From Enterocloster bolteae (GTDB taxonomy: Bacteria > Bacillota > Clostridia > Lachnospirales > Lachnospiraceae), in the NCBI GenBank assembly GCA_021772025.1, contig JAETNT010000002.1, positions 62,001 to 126,000 of the forward strand: DNA of 64,000 nucleotides, read 5' to 3'. The translations under genes and the position numbers were made by a program. Below the pieces are notes generated by a model. It was not told the DNA's origin. It did no database searches and saw nothing but the letters and a program-made list of their open reading frames with translations. This document shows, piece after piece, positions 27,946-37,121 of the stretch. Position 1 is the stretch's first letter; each line of letters starts with the position of its first letter.

Positions 27946-29892
27946 CTATAAGCTTATCCTCTCTAATTCTTCCAGCCAGATTCTGGCGGAAGCATCGCTG
28001 GGCATCCGCAGATCGCCTCTTGGAGACATAGCGGCGGCTCCTACCTTGGGGCCGTCCGGCAGACAGGAACGCTTAAACTGCTGACTGAAAAATCGTCTGT
28101 AAAATACTTTAAGCCACTTTAAAATAGTCTCTTTGTTATATTCCTCTGTAAAAGCCTGGCAGGCCATGCGGTAGATTTTTCCCGGCATATATCCAAACCG
28201 CAGAATATAGTATAAGAAGAAGTCGTGAAGCTCATAAGGCCCTACCAAATCCTCCGTTTTCTGAACAATCTCTCCCTCTTTCGGAGGCAGAAGCTCCGGA
28301 CTCACCGGCGTATTGAGAACATCAAACAACACCCTGGAAAGCTCCTTTTCCCCGCAAGTTTCTGCATAATATCTTACCAGGTGGCGCACCAGTGTTTTGG
28401 GAACGGAAGCGTTGACCCCATACATAGACATGTGATCCCCGTTGTAAGTGGCCCACCCAAGAGCCAGCTCTGACATATCGCCTGTGCCGATTACCAGGGC
28501 TCCTATTTCATTCGCCACATCCATCAGCACCTGAGTTCTCTCGCGCGCCTGGCTGTTTTCATAGGTAACGTCCCGCTTATCCGGATCATGCCCGATATCC
28601 CGGAAGTGAAGGGAAACCGCTTCTTTAATCACAATTTCCTGGAGCTTTGCCCCCACCTCTTTCGCCATGGCGCAGGCGTTTTGGTAGGTACGATCCGTAG
28701 TTCCAAAGCAAGGCATGGTAATGCAGTGTATTTGGCTTCTGGGAAGCCCCAGCATATCAAATGCCTTTACGCATACCAGCAGGGCCAGGGTAGAATCCAG
28801 ACCTCCCGACAAACCTACTACCGCCCTGGAAGAAGAAGTATGTTCCAGACGTTTTTTCAGCCCCATAGCCTGGATCATCAAAATCTCCTGACACCGGCGG
28901 CTTCTGTCCTCTTCGTTTCCGGGCACAAAGGGGGACGGATCAATAAAACGCCGAATCTCCTTCTCCTGATCTTTTTTGCCCTCCAAGGAGCCTTCCGGAT
29001 TTTTGTATGCAAAAGAAGCGGTCAGATATTCCGTCTCCCCTAAAGGCCGGAAGGTATTCATCCGCCTTCTTTCTGCCTCAATCCTCTCCAGGTCCAGATC
29101 TCCTATAATGGTCTCGTTGATAAAACGCACGGATTCCTTTAACAGAGTTCCGTTTTCCGCAATTATATTCTGGCCTCCAAAAACCAGATCCTGAGTAGAC
29201 TCCCCTTCCCCTGCATTGGCGTAGATATAGCCGCTTACAAGCCTTGCAGACTGGCCGCAGATAAGGTTTCTCCGGTAAATATCCTTTCCGGTGGCCTCAT
29301 CGCTGGCAGAGCAGTTCACAATCACTGTAGCTCCCGCCATGGCGTGGGAAATGCTTGGCGGATTAGGCGCCCATACATCCTCACAGATTTCCGCCGCAAT
29401 GGTAAGGCCGGGCACATTTTTGCACTGAAACAGCACATGGGAACCCATAATAACTTTATCCCCATAAAAATCCGTCAGTACCGGTTCCGTTCCCGCCGGT
29501 TCAAAATACCGCATTTCATAAAACTCCGAATAGTTCGGAATATGGGTCTTGGGAACCAGGCCCAAAAGCTCCCCCTCAAAAATAACCGCAGCCGTATTGT
29601 AAAGTTTTCCCCTGTACTCCCAGGGTATGCCTGCAATCACCAGCATATCCAGTCCCTTAGAGGCTTCCGTAAGCTTCCTCAGTTCTTCCTTTGCCCTCCT
29701 GATTAAGGAAAACTGCAAAAACAAATCCCCACAGGTATAGCCCGTTATGGCAAGCTCGGGAAAAACCAGAATCTTTACCCCTTCCCGGCTGCAGGTTTCC
29801 ATGATAGCTTCCATCTGTTCCCGGTTCCACTGTGGATCCGCAACTCGTCCTTTCGGAGTAGCAGCCGCAACCCGGATAAATCCGTCAATCAT
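27946..29892 (-). CDS. nadE: Glutamine-dependent NAD+ synthase
   Basis: A 648-residue two-domain enzyme for the last step of NAD+ synthesis. The N-terminal nitrilase-type glutaminase (about residues 1-290) carries the Glu in FPELAITGYTCGDLF and the Cys nucleophile in EICEDVWAPNPPS. The C-terminal amidotransferase-type synthetase has the PP-loop VGLSGGLDSTLALL and GTGDMSELALGWATYNGDHMS. The length matches the fused glutamine-using form. ATG at 29892 has GAGAGGAAG upstream. Confidence 0.95.
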   Translation of the reverse strand: MIDGFIRVAAATPKGRVADPQWNREQMEAIMETCSREGVKILVFPELAITGYTCGDLFLQFSLIRRAKEELRKLTEASKGLDMLVIAGIPWEYRGKLYNTAAVIFEGELLGLVPKTHIPNYSEFYEMRYFEPAGTEPVLTDFYGDKVIMGSHVLFQCKNVPGLTIAAEICEDVWAPNPPSISHAMAGATVIVNCSASDEATGKDIYRRNLICGQSARLVSGYIYANAGEGESTQDLVFGGQNIIAENGTLLKESVRFINETIIGDLDLERIEAERRRMNTFRPLGETEYLTASFAYKNPEGSLEGKKDQEKEIRRFIDPSPFVPGNEEDRSRRCQEILMIQAMGLKKRLEHTSSSRAVVGLSGGLDSTLALLVCVKAFDMLGLPRSQIHCITMPCFGTTDRTYQNACAMAKEVGAKLQEIVIKEAVSLHFRDIGHDPDKRDVTYENSQARERTQVLMDVANEIGALVIGTGDMSELALGWATYNGDHMSMYGVNASVPKTLVRHLVRYYAETCGEKELSRVLFDVLNTPVSPELLPPKEGEIVQKTEDLVGPYELHDFFLYYILRFGYMPGKIYRMACQAFTEEYNKETILKWLKVFYRRFFSQQFKRSCLPDGPKVGAAAMSPRGDLRMPSDASARIWLEELERISL

Positions 29893-29926
29893 GTTAAGCT
29901 TCCTCTCTTTCTTACATACATTGAGT

Positions 29927-29952
29927 CAGGGTCAAAAGGCATTTTGGCCCTG
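29927..29952 (-). terminator. Hairpin between MATE gene and nadE
   Basis: CAGGGTCAAAA (29927-29937) pairs with TTTTGGCCCTG (29942-29952) with one G-U type position. No separate T-run follows, so it may be a weak terminator or a processing hairpin. Confidence 0.4.
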
Positions 29953-29963
29953 GTATCATACAT

Positions 29964-31310
29964 TTAAAAAGGCATCCATTTTCCTTTCCAGCAGTACAGC
30001 ACATCCATCAAGGTTGTGGTAGTCCAAGTAATCGGATAGCACAGCATCACCGCTTCAAAACTTGGGAAAAAGGGAACCAGCCCGTTTATATAAATCATTC
30101 GGAGCACGCACATATTGCCTACACCGATAAGCATGGTAACCATGGTCTTTCCGGCCCCCCGGAAGGTCCCCATTAAAATCTGATGCACAGACAGGAGACA
30201 GTAAAACGGAAGCAGAATCGTAAACACCGTAACGCCATAGTTCAGCACCTCCGGATCGCTGCTGAAAATCTGCAGTAAATCCCCGGTCTTCCAGTATAAA
30301 ATCGGGCTTAGAATCAGAGTATAAGAAAAGCTGATAGCAAGTCCTTCAAAAATCCCCCTCTTTACCCGATCCTTTCGGCCTGCCCCGATATTCTGTCCCG
30401 TAAAAGTGGTTGCCGCAATGCAAAAGCTCTGTAAAGGCAGCATAACAAAACCGTCAATCTTGTTATACGCCCCATAGCCCGCCATAGCGGCAGACCCATA
30501 AACATTAATGTTAGCCTGTACAATTACATTGGACAAAGAAATAATGGACTGCTGCAGCCCGCTGGGAATACCGATAGCAAGAATCCTCTTCATCATTCGA
30601 TAATCAATGGCAATCTTCTTTAATTCTACCCGATAAATATCTTTTGTACCCATCAGCGCCAAAATTGCCAGCACTGCGGAAACTGCCTGGGCAATAATCG
30701 TGGCATATCCCACTCCGGCGATTCCCATAGAAAATATTACCACAAATACCAGATCCAAAATGATATTGATTACAGAAGAGACGCACAGGTAATACAGAGG
30801 GCGTTTCGAATCCCCTACAGCCCGCAGAATTCCTGCTGCCATATTGTAAAGCAAATTAAACAGGGAACCGGAAAAAAATATCCGAAAGTAAATGACGGAA
30901 TTGTCCATTACGTCCTCCGGAGTTCCCATCCAGCCAAGGATAAGCGGCGACAGCGCCACACCTAAAACACTCAGCAGCACGCCTCCTATAAGGCTTAGGG
31001 CAATGCAGGTGTGAACTGCCCAGGAAAGCTTTTTCTCATCCCGCGCCCCATAGTATTGAGAGATGATCACGCCGGCTCCTGTTGCAATTCCCATAAACAT
31101 TCCAATAATCAGATTAATGAGGGAATTGCTGGAACCAACTGCCGCCAGGGCCTGACTCCCGATAAAATTCCCTACCACAATAGAGTCTACTGTATTATAT
31201 AATTGCTGGAACAGGTTGCCGATTAAAAGCGGAAATGAAAATAGAAGGAGCTGTTTCCATATTACTCCTTCCGTCATAAGCATGGTGCTGCCTGCCCGCT
31301 TTCTTTCCAT
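29964..31310 (-). CDS. MATE-family efflux transporter
   Basis: About 449 residues with 12 predicted helices in two similar halves, the multidrug and toxin extrusion fold. The first half begins with LFSFPLLIGNLFQQLYNTVDSIVVGNFIG, a strong MATE signature (given here as its key parts LLIGNLFQQLYN and DSIVVG). The start at 31310 (MERKRAG) is chosen because GAGGAGG lies upstream; a longer reading has no ribosome site. It belongs to the DinF-like group exporting cationic compounds with Na+ or H+; the substrate is unknown. It is divergent from the Rrf2 regulator gene. Confidence 0.9.
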   Translation of the reverse strand: MERKRAGSTMLMTEGVIWKQLLLFSFPLLIGNLFQQLYNTVDSIVVGNFIGSQALAAVGSSNSLINLIIGMFMGIATGAGVIISQYYGARDEKKLSWAVHTCIALSLIGGVLLSVLGVALSPLILGWMGTPEDVMDNSVIYFRIFFSGSLFNLLYNMAAGILRAVGDSKRPLYYLCVSSVINIILDLVFVVIFSMGIAGVGYATIIAQAVSAVLAILALMGTKDIYRVELKKIAIDYRMMKRILAIGIPSGLQQSIISLSNVIVQANINVYGSAAMAGYGAYNKIDGFVMLPLQSFCIAATTFTGQNIGAGRKDRVKRGIFEGLAISFSYTLILSPILYWKTGDLLQIFSSDPEVLNYGVTVFTILLPFYCLLSVHQILMGTFRGAGKTMVTMLIGVGNMCVLRMIYINGLVPFFPSFEAVMLCYPITWTTTTLMDVLYCWKGKWMPF

Positions 31311-31399
31311 TTCCCTGCTCCTCCTCGAAAAAAACAGAAAATCTCTTCTGTTTCTGTTATAATAACACAATTTGGCAAAAAAGGAAAGGCAGATGCTGC

Positions 31400-31428
31400 T
31401 TTACTTTCTCCGGTATATCATGTATAGT
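31400..31428 (+). promoter_or_regulatory. Promoter of the Rrf2 gene
   Basis: TTTACT (31400-31405), 17 nt, TATAGT (31423-31428); the start codon follows after 26 nt with AGAAAGGAG between. Confidence 0.65.
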
Positions 31429-31454
31429 AACAGTCAGAAAGGAGCCTTTTTCTC

Positions 31455-31886
31455 ATGAAAATCTCTACAAAAGGCCGTTATGCTCTCCGAATGATGCTGG
31501 AATTTGCCCTTGCACCGGAAGAGTGTACCAAGTTAAATCGTGTGGCAGAACGCCAGCAGATTTCCGTTAAATATTTAGAACAGATCGCCATGAGCCTGGC
31601 CCGAGCCGGATTTATCAAAAGCATGAGAGGCGCCCAGGGAGGCTATCGTCTGGCCCGTGCTCCTGAAGACTATACGGTAGGGGAAATTCTCCGTTTAGTG
31701 GAAGGAAGTCTGGCTCCTGTTCCCTGCCTGGAAGATAACCCCAATCAGTGCGGCCGTGCCGGGGACTGTGCGGTTCTCTCGGTATGGGAAGATTTAGCCC
31801 ATGCCATTAATCAGGTAGTGGACAATGTAACCTTAGCGGATTTAGTAAAGGAGCAGCGAAGAAAGCCGGACAAAAACTTAATGTAA
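31455..31886 (+). CDS. Rrf2-family (IscR-like) transcriptional regulator
   Basis: A 143-residue regulator starting with the canonical MKISTKGRYALRMMLEFA. The winged helix covers about residues 10-75 (ISVKYLEQIAMSLARAGFI, RGAQGGYRLARAP). Three cysteines in VPCLEDNPNQCGRAGDCAVL match the iron-sulfur site of IscR, so cluster-dependent sensing is likely. The gene is followed after 31 nt by tcdA, whose sulfur-trafficking relatives suit a cluster regulator. Its targets are not seen here; in Clostridia such genes usually precede iscS/iscU, which are absent. Confidence 0.87.
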   Translation: MKISTKGRYALRMMLEFALAPEECTKLNRVAERQQISVKYLEQIAMSLARAGFIKSMRGAQGGYRLARAPEDYTVGEILRLVEGSLAPVPCLEDNPNQCGRAGDCAVLSVWEDLAHAINQVVDNVTLADLVKEQRRKPDKNLM

Positions 31887-31917
31887 CATCAGGACAAATT
31901 GAGGATATTTTTTATCT

Positions 31918-32676
31918 ATGGAAAGAAAACGACAGCCGGAATTTTCCCGGACAGAAATGTTAATTGGTCATGAAAAAATGGAAATCTTAAACCGCAGCGC
32001 CGTAGTCGTATTCGGGATTGGCGGGGTAGGTTCCCATGCAGCGGAAGCCCTGGCCCGAAGCGGCGTGGGATGCCTGATTTTGGCAGATAATGATCAGGTA
32101 GCCCTGTCTAATATTAACCGGCAAAGCATTGCCTGCCACAGCACTGTGGGACGTCGCAAAACAGAAATTATGAAAGAAAAAATTGCAGATATCAATCCCC
32201 TTTGCCGGGTAATTGCGGTAAACCAGTTTATCCTTCCGAACAATCTGGATTCATTTTTCCGGCAGGTATTCAGAGAAGTTTCTTCTATTGACTACATGAT
32301 AGATGCCATTGACACCGTCAGTGCAAAGCTGTCTATTGCAGAATACAGCTGGGAACACTCAATTCCTCTTATTGCTTCCATGGGTACCGGCAACAAGCTG
32401 CATCCGGAGCTGTTTGAAATTACAGATATCTATAAGACTTCCGTCTGCCCTTTGTGCAGGGTTATGCGTAGGGAATTAAAAAAGAGAAAAATTCCCTGTC
32501 TGGACGTGCTGTATTCAAAAGAAGAGCCTAGAAAGCCCCTCGGCACGGCAGATGCCGGCCAGGAATCCGAACCTCTGTCAGACCGCCGCTCTACTCCCGG
32601 CAGTATTGCTTTTGTGCCGCCTGCAGCCGGGCTTATGATAGCCGGAAAAGTAATTCGGACCCTGTGCGGCCTTTGA
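31918..32676 (+). CDS. tcdA: tRNA threonylcarbamoyladenosine dehydratase (ThiF/MoeB-like E1)
   Basis: A 252-residue E1-like ATP-dependent enzyme that cyclises t6A37 of tRNA to ct6A. The nucleotide-binding loop is VVFGIGGVGSHAAEALARSG, followed by NDQVALSNINRQ and MGTGNKLHPELF, which fit TcdA better than ThiF or MoeB because no sulfur-carrier partner gene is adjacent. CPLCRVMRRELKK provides a cysteine pair. It appears to share the Rrf2 transcript. GAGGA lies about 12 nt before the ATG, a long spacing. Confidence 0.85.
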   Translation: MERKRQPEFSRTEMLIGHEKMEILNRSAVVVFGIGGVGSHAAEALARSGVGCLILADNDQVALSNINRQSIACHSTVGRRKTEIMKEKIADINPLCRVIAVNQFILPNNLDSFFRQVFREVSSIDYMIDAIDTVSAKLSIAEYSWEHSIPLIASMGTGNKLHPELFEITDIYKTSVCPLCRVMRRELKKRKIPCLDVLYSKEEPRKPLGTADAGQESEPLSDRRSTPGSIAFVPPAAGLMIAGKVIRTLCGL

Positions 32677-32704
32677 CCGGCTCCTCTTTTATTCATAAAA
32701 AAGA

Positions 32705-32740
32705 CACCGTAAGATCACTGATTCTGATAATCTTACGGTG
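32705..32740. terminator. Bidirectional terminator between tcdA and the nucleoside operon
   Basis: CACCGTAAGAT (32705-32715) and ATCTTACGGTG (32730-32740) form an 11-bp perfect stem with A-run and T-run on either side, serving both convergent transcripts. Confidence 0.88.
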
Positions 32741-32757
32741 CCCTTTTCACACTTTCA

Positions 32758-34080
32758 TTAATACCATTCTGTCCCTTCCTCTGTCACCCTGGCATATACC
32801 AGCTTCTTTGCAGGAGGGGCTTCCGATGCAATCCGGCAGCTTTCTGTCAGTTTTCTTTCTGCCTCTCTAAATACCGTATTATCGGCCCCATACAAAACAG
32901 CCAGCGTCTCTCCTGCCTCTACTTTATCTCCATACTTTTTATGAAGATAAATTCCGGCGCTCATGTCAATCGTATCTTCTTTTCTGGTTCTTCCGGCGCC
33001 TAATATAACAGAAGCCAGCCCGCAGTTTTCCGCATTTATTTCCTGAATATATCCTGTCTTTTGGGCTTTCACTTCATAGGAATAGGGCGCCTTGGGGAAA
33101 AGTTCGGGATTTCGGATATACTCCGGGTTTCCCCCCTGCCCTTCAAACATATTTGCCAGGGTTTGTAAAGCTGTTTTATCCTCAATGGCCCCCTGAGCCA
33201 TTTTCCAGCACTCTTCTAATGTCCCTTTTCCCGCCATATAAAGCATATTGGATGCCAGGTGCAGGCACACCCGGGTTAAATCCTCAGGGCCGTTTCCTTT
33301 TAAAGTCTCAATGGCTTCCATAACCTCCATGGAATTTCCGATGGCATGTCCCAGAGGGACATCCATATCTGTAATCAATGCACAGCACCGGCGGCCTGCT
33401 CTGGCGCCGATTGCCACCATTTTCCTGGCCAGCAGTTCTGAATCCTCCAGAGTTTTCATAAATGCCCCTCTTCCGGTTTTCACGTCCAGTACGATGCCGT
33501 CGCTTCCGGATGAAAGCTTTTTGCTCATAATGGACGAGGCAATCAGGGGAACACTGTCAATGGTGGCGGTTACGTCCCTCAGGGCATACAGCTTTTTGTC
33601 TGCCGGAACCAGATTGCCGGTTTGGCCCATAACGGCAATTCCGTTTTCATTAACCAGGCGAAAGAATTCTTCCTCTGTCAGAGAAGTTCTGGTTCCCGGA
33701 ACGCTTTCCATCTTGTCAACCGTTCCCCCGGTATGCCCCAGGCCCCTTCCTGAAATTTTTGCCACTTTCACCCCCAGGGATGCTACAATAGGGCCAATAA
33801 TTAAAGTGGTTTTATCCCCTACTCCCCCGGTACTGTGTTTATCTGCCTTAAATCCCTTAATAGCGGATAAATCCAGCCTGTCTCCGGATGCTGCGATCTC
33901 CAGAGTCAAGTCCGTAATCTCCTGATCCTCCATCCCCTGGAAATAGATTGCCATCAGCATTGCCGACATTTGGTAATCCGGTATGCTTCCCTCTGTAAAG
34001 CCTTTTACCATAAACCGGATTTCCTCTTTTTCCAGTCTCTTTCCCTGCTTTTTCTTTTCAATCAGGTCGTACATTCTCAT
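32758..34080 (-). CDS. pdp: Pyrimidine-nucleoside phosphorylase
   Basis: A 440-residue enzyme splitting thymidine, deoxyuridine or uridine with phosphate into base and (deoxy)ribose 1-phosphate. The family signature is SGRGLGHTGGTVDKMESVPG, and KHSTGGVGDKTT forms the phosphate site. The start at 34080 (MRMYDLIEKKKQ) is preferred, since AAAGGAAG lies upstream and the protein then has the usual length. It is the last gene of the nucleoside operon and feeds deoC, which cleaves deoxyribose 5-phosphate; the phosphopentomutase needed in between is not here. Confidence 0.93.
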   Translation of the reverse strand: MRMYDLIEKKKQGKRLEKEEIRFMVKGFTEGSIPDYQMSAMLMAIYFQGMEDQEITDLTLEIAASGDRLDLSAIKGFKADKHSTGGVGDKTTLIIGPIVASLGVKVAKISGRGLGHTGGTVDKMESVPGTRTSLTEEEFFRLVNENGIAVMGQTGNLVPADKKLYALRDVTATIDSVPLIASSIMSKKLSSGSDGIVLDVKTGRGAFMKTLEDSELLARKMVAIGARAGRRCCALITDMDVPLGHAIGNSMEVMEAIETLKGNGPEDLTRVCLHLASNMLYMAGKGTLEECWKMAQGAIEDKTALQTLANMFEGQGGNPEYIRNPELFPKAPYSYEVKAQKTGYIQEINAENCGLASVILGAGRTRKEDTIDMSAGIYLHKKYGDKVEAGETLAVLYGADNTVFREAERKLTESCRIASEAPPAKKLVYARVTEEGTEWY

Positions 34081-34127
34081 AATATTCTTCCTTTCCCGAT
34101 TCCGTCTGCCGGATGTCCGTCCCATGT

Positions 34128-34189
34128 GGAATTTGACAGGAGTTTTGGCTTATCGGAAAGCTTGATGTGCAAAATTCCTGTCAAATTCC
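34128..34189. repeat. Long inverted repeat between deoC and pdp
   Basis: Arms of 19 bp, 34128-34146 (begins GGAATTTGACAGG) and 34171-34189 (ends CCTGTCAAATTCC), differ at one position and surround a 24-nt loop. In mRNA this is a very stable intercistronic hairpin. There is no T-run, so it is not a typical terminator. It could be a mobile REP-like element, a processing site or an operator. Confidence 0.8.
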
Positions 34190-34208
34190 CTTCCGTCTCA
34201 ATACTGCT

Positions 34209-34877
34209 CTAATAGCTGTCCGGATGGGCTTCTTCCGCTTTTGCCAGCTTTACAATCCGGCTGGTTCCTAAGCGTGCCGCGCCAAGCCTGACAAACTCTT
34301 CCGCATCTTCCATAGATCCGATGCCTCCGGCTGCTTTTATTTTAACGCCAGGGCCTACGTGTTCTGCAAATAGCCGGATATCTTCAAAGGTAGCTCCTTT
34401 TGCAGAAAAGCCTGTGGAAGTTTTAATAAAATCCGCACCTGCTTCTGTAACAATCCGGCACATCCGGATTTTTTCTTCCTCTGTCAGCAGGCAGGTTTCA
34501 ACAATTACTTTTAACGTCTTTAATCCGCAGACCTGTTTAATATCCCGGATCTCTTCTTCAATCCGTTTCCATTCTTTGTCCTTTACATCCCCCAGGTTGA
34601 TCACCATGTCAATCTCGTCGGCTCCGTTTCGGATTGCGTCCTCTGTCTCAAAAAGCTTTACGGCCTTTGTGTTATAGCCGTTGGGAAAGCCGATTACCGT
34701 ACAGACTTTCATGGTATTTTTTACATAGTCCTTAGCTCTTTTTACAAAAGACGGAGGAATACACACAGACGCAACTCCATAGGCTACGGCCTCATCGCAG
34801 AGTCTTCGGATTTCCTCCCAGCCAGCCTGTTGGGTCAGCAAGGTATGATCCACATACTGAAAAATTTTCCCATCCAT
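34209..34877 (-). CDS. deoC: Deoxyribose-phosphate aldolase
   Basis: A 222-residue class I aldolase cleaving 2-deoxyribose 5-phosphate to acetaldehyde and glyceraldehyde 3-phosphate. The Schiff-base lysine lies in [11 protein letters not shown], with the second active-site lysine in [17 protein letters not shown] and GFPNGYN are also family hallmarks. It lies 4 nt after the DUF3604 gene and upstream of pdp, completing deoxyribonucleoside breakdown in the operon. Confidence 0.95.
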   Translation of the reverse strand: MDGKIFQYVDHTLLTQQAGWEEIRRLCDEAVAYGVASVCIPPSFVKRAKDYVKNTMKVCTVIGFPNGYNTKAVKLFETEDAIRNGADEIDMVINLGDVKDKEWKRIEEEIRDIKQVCGLKTLKVIVETCLLTEEEKIRMCRIVTEAGADFIKTSTGFSAKGATFEDIRLFAEHVGPGVKIKAAGGIGSMEDAEEFVRLGAARLGTSRIVKLAKAEEAHPDSY

Positions 34878-34881
34878 ATTA

Positions 34882-37107
34882 TTACCTCCTGTTAACCCAG
34901 ATTGGACTGGTCCATGCCATATGATCGTCTTTTTGCGTTACCCGGACATAGTAATAATCATCATCCGCCCACTGGCTGTCTCTGTAAGAAAAGTCGCAGA
35001 TACCGTCAGCGGTTTCCTCTGCCGCAATTACCTGATTGTTCTTTAACAGTTCCACCTTTCCTCCGGCAGTTCCCATAACGCTTACATCCAGGGCTACCGG
35101 CTGGCCTTCTTCCACCTTGATTTCCTGTCCCATATGGGCAGTCCCTGCTTTTAAGGATGCCAAAATCCTTGCGCCGGTAGTGGCATAGGTAAACCGGTCA
35201 TACATTGCGTCGAATACATGTTCTCTGGTCAGCTCCGGAACAAAAGCAGCAAAAATCCCGCCTTCTATACCGTGCTCCAACTGGTGGGAATCGCTTCCCG
35301 CAGTAAATCCCATACGGTATTTTCTTGCCAAAGCATCCTGAACTGAACATTTTTTCATCTTTTTAATATTTTTGGTGTATTTGGAGGTGCTTTCAAAGTC
35401 TTCAAAATCAGCGTGTCTGGAAAAAATTTCTACAAGTCTCTGTACCTGAGGATCATGGAAATTCCAGTCCGTAGCCGCACTGACCAGCCCCCAGTCTGCC
35501 GCCGGATGGTGGGGGAATGCCATTGCGCCGTATTTCTTCACACTTTCAAACAGTTTATGCGGGGTCATGCCTCCTTCGTCACAGGAGCGGAAGATTTCTC
35601 CGTCATCCCCACGGTAATAAATGTTTTTATGGCCAAAGTCATATCTATACTCATTGGGCGTCCATTCGTAAGCCAGCATACATGCCAGTTCTCCGTCTGT
35701 ATTCATCAGACGGTTGGTAGTCCGCATCCACTCCCATTCCGACTGGGAGATCCAGTCCGGATAGCAGTCATGATCCGTCAGGGCCGTAAAGTCCAAATCC
35801 GCTCTTTCCCTGGCATAATGGTAGTATTGGTCAATCTCCCCTACGCCGTCAGAAATACCGCTTTGGCCGTGAATGTCTCCGAATACCAGCTTTCTGTCTT
35901 CATATCCGTTTTTCTTAAGCCAGGCTTCCACCTCTGCGCCGGTTCTTTTATCAAAGTTTTTGGCCCCGGGAATCGGCTGGACAAAATTGTCAACTGCATT
36001 TTCCACTACCTTGTCAAAATAGCCGCTCATCTCCGCAATATTCATAGCGTTGTATACAATGCAGGCATTTCTGTCCATATGTCCGTTTTTATTGGCAAAC
36101 TGCCAAAGCAGATGAACATTATCCTCCTCGTCCACCATAACACAGGGATGAACGCCGCAGTGAGTATCGTCATAAGACATCACCACCGGTTCAGACCAGT
36201 CCTCTCCTTTTCTGCGGTAACGGACGTTAATATTATATTTTCCCCAGGTATAGGCAAAAACAACGGTCCCCTTGCTGTTAGAAAATGTAGAAATATCATG
36301 ATACCAGTTTTTATTAGTGGATAATTCCCTGGGATCGGTCACCGTAAGCCGGCCGTTTTCCATAAAAGCGTCTGCTGTCCAATAGGAAAATACCGCCTGA
36401 TCCCCAATCCCGTAAAAGCAAATGCTTACGCCTTTTTCCGTCCTGGCAATTACCGGATGAGTTGCCCACTGAGGCCCTCTATTGACAATTACTTCCCGGC
36501 TCCATCCCGTTTCTGTCTTTACACATACTACCGCGTCATAGCGGCCGTTCCGAAAGCAGTCGTATACCAGATACAGATACCCGTCTCCTCCTTGGCAGCA
36601 TTCCGGGCGGTATGACAGATCTGACTGAGTAACCTGTTCTTTCTCAAACTTTCCGTCCGTATCCAGCCAGCAAATAATTCCATGGCTGAATCCTTTTCCC
36701 TGACGGTTATAAACCACTGCCAGCTGATCCTTATTTGTAAACAATTTCGGGTAGAATAATGCCTCTCCCTTTTCTACCGTAACAATAGGACTGTAAACTC
36801 CGTCTTTTAAGCGGCGGGCCAGGATATACCATTCCCGGTCTATGCATTCCGACCAGGCGTACCATACGGAGTCCTGAGCAAAAATCATGACCGGTCTCAG
36901 CGCTTCTCCCTCTCCGGAAATTCTGGTTTTATCCTGAATCTGCCCGTCTTTCAGCCAACCGGCATAAACTGCATCGTGACCTTCTTTATACTCCTGCCAG
37001 CACACATATACCTTTCCCTCCGTGTCCATACAGATCCCCGGATACTGGCTGCTGTTTTTCTCAATGTCTGTAATTTCAAAGCTTCGTTTTTTCATAAATT
37101 CGCTCAT
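34882..37107 (-). CDS. Large DUF3604/PHP-like protein inside the nucleoside operon
   Basis: A 741-residue protein with no signal peptide, so cytoplasmic. Residues about 1-350 look like a beta-propeller built of repeated strands with W/Y and D/N turns. The C-terminal part is PHP-like: candidate metal ligands D411-I-H413, T444-DHD, E481-W, PHH534 and G604-SDSH608, in the order expected for a trinuclear metallohydrolase; a small beta domain ends the protein. Start 37107 is chosen because AGGAGA lies 7 nt upstream. Placed between a nucleoside importer and deoC, it may hydrolyse a phosphate or other bond of an imported nucleoside derivative, but no activity can be assigned. Confidence 0.75.
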   Translation of the reverse strand: MSEFMKKRSFEITDIEKNSSQYPGICMDTEGKVYVCWQEYKEGHDAVYAGWLKDGQIQDKTRISGEGEALRPVMIFAQDSVWYAWSECIDREWYILARRLKDGVYSPIVTVEKGEALFYPKLFTNKDQLAVVYNRQGKGFSHGIICWLDTDGKFEKEQVTQSDLSYRPECCQGGDGYLYLVYDCFRNGRYDAVVCVKTETGWSREVIVNRGPQWATHPVIARTEKGVSICFYGIGDQAVFSYWTADAFMENGRLTVTDPRELSTNKNWYHDISTFSNSKGTVVFAYTWGKYNINVRYRRKGEDWSEPVVMSYDDTHCGVHPCVMVDEEDNVHLLWQFANKNGHMDRNACIVYNAMNIAEMSGYFDKVVENAVDNFVQPIPGAKNFDKRTGAEVEAWLKKNGYEDRKLVFGDIHGQSGISDGVGEIDQYYHYARERADLDFTALTDHDCYPDWISQSEWEWMRTTNRLMNTDGELACMLAYEWTPNEYRYDFGHKNIYYRGDDGEIFRSCDEGGMTPHKLFESVKKYGAMAFPHHPAADWGLVSAATDWNFHDPQVQRLVEIFSRHADFEDFESTSKYTKNIKKMKKCSVQDALARKYRMGFTAGSDSHQLEHGIEGGIFAAFVPELTREHVFDAMYDRFTYATTGARILASLKAGTAHMGQEIKVEEGQPVALDVSVMGTAGGKVELLKNNQVIAAEETADGICDFSYRDSQWADDDYYYVRVTQKDDHMAWTSPIWVNRR

Positions 37108-37121
37108 TGCATTCTCTCCTG

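Noticed and set aside
31918-32676. tcdA as thiF or moeB
   Set aside because: No ThiS or MoaD carrier gene is adjacent, and the sequence around the ATP site and MGTGNKLHP fits the tRNA dehydratase better.
33248-33925. Plus-strand open frame of 225 codons opposite pdp
   Set aside because: Antisense shadow of the phosphorylase gene; no start signal and Ser/Pro/Thr-rich noise.
35413-36324. Long plus-strand open frame of 303 codons opposite the DUF3604 gene
   Set aside because: It is antisense to a well-supported gene with a clear domain and ribosome site, its translation is low-complexity without motifs, and it has no ribosome site of its own.
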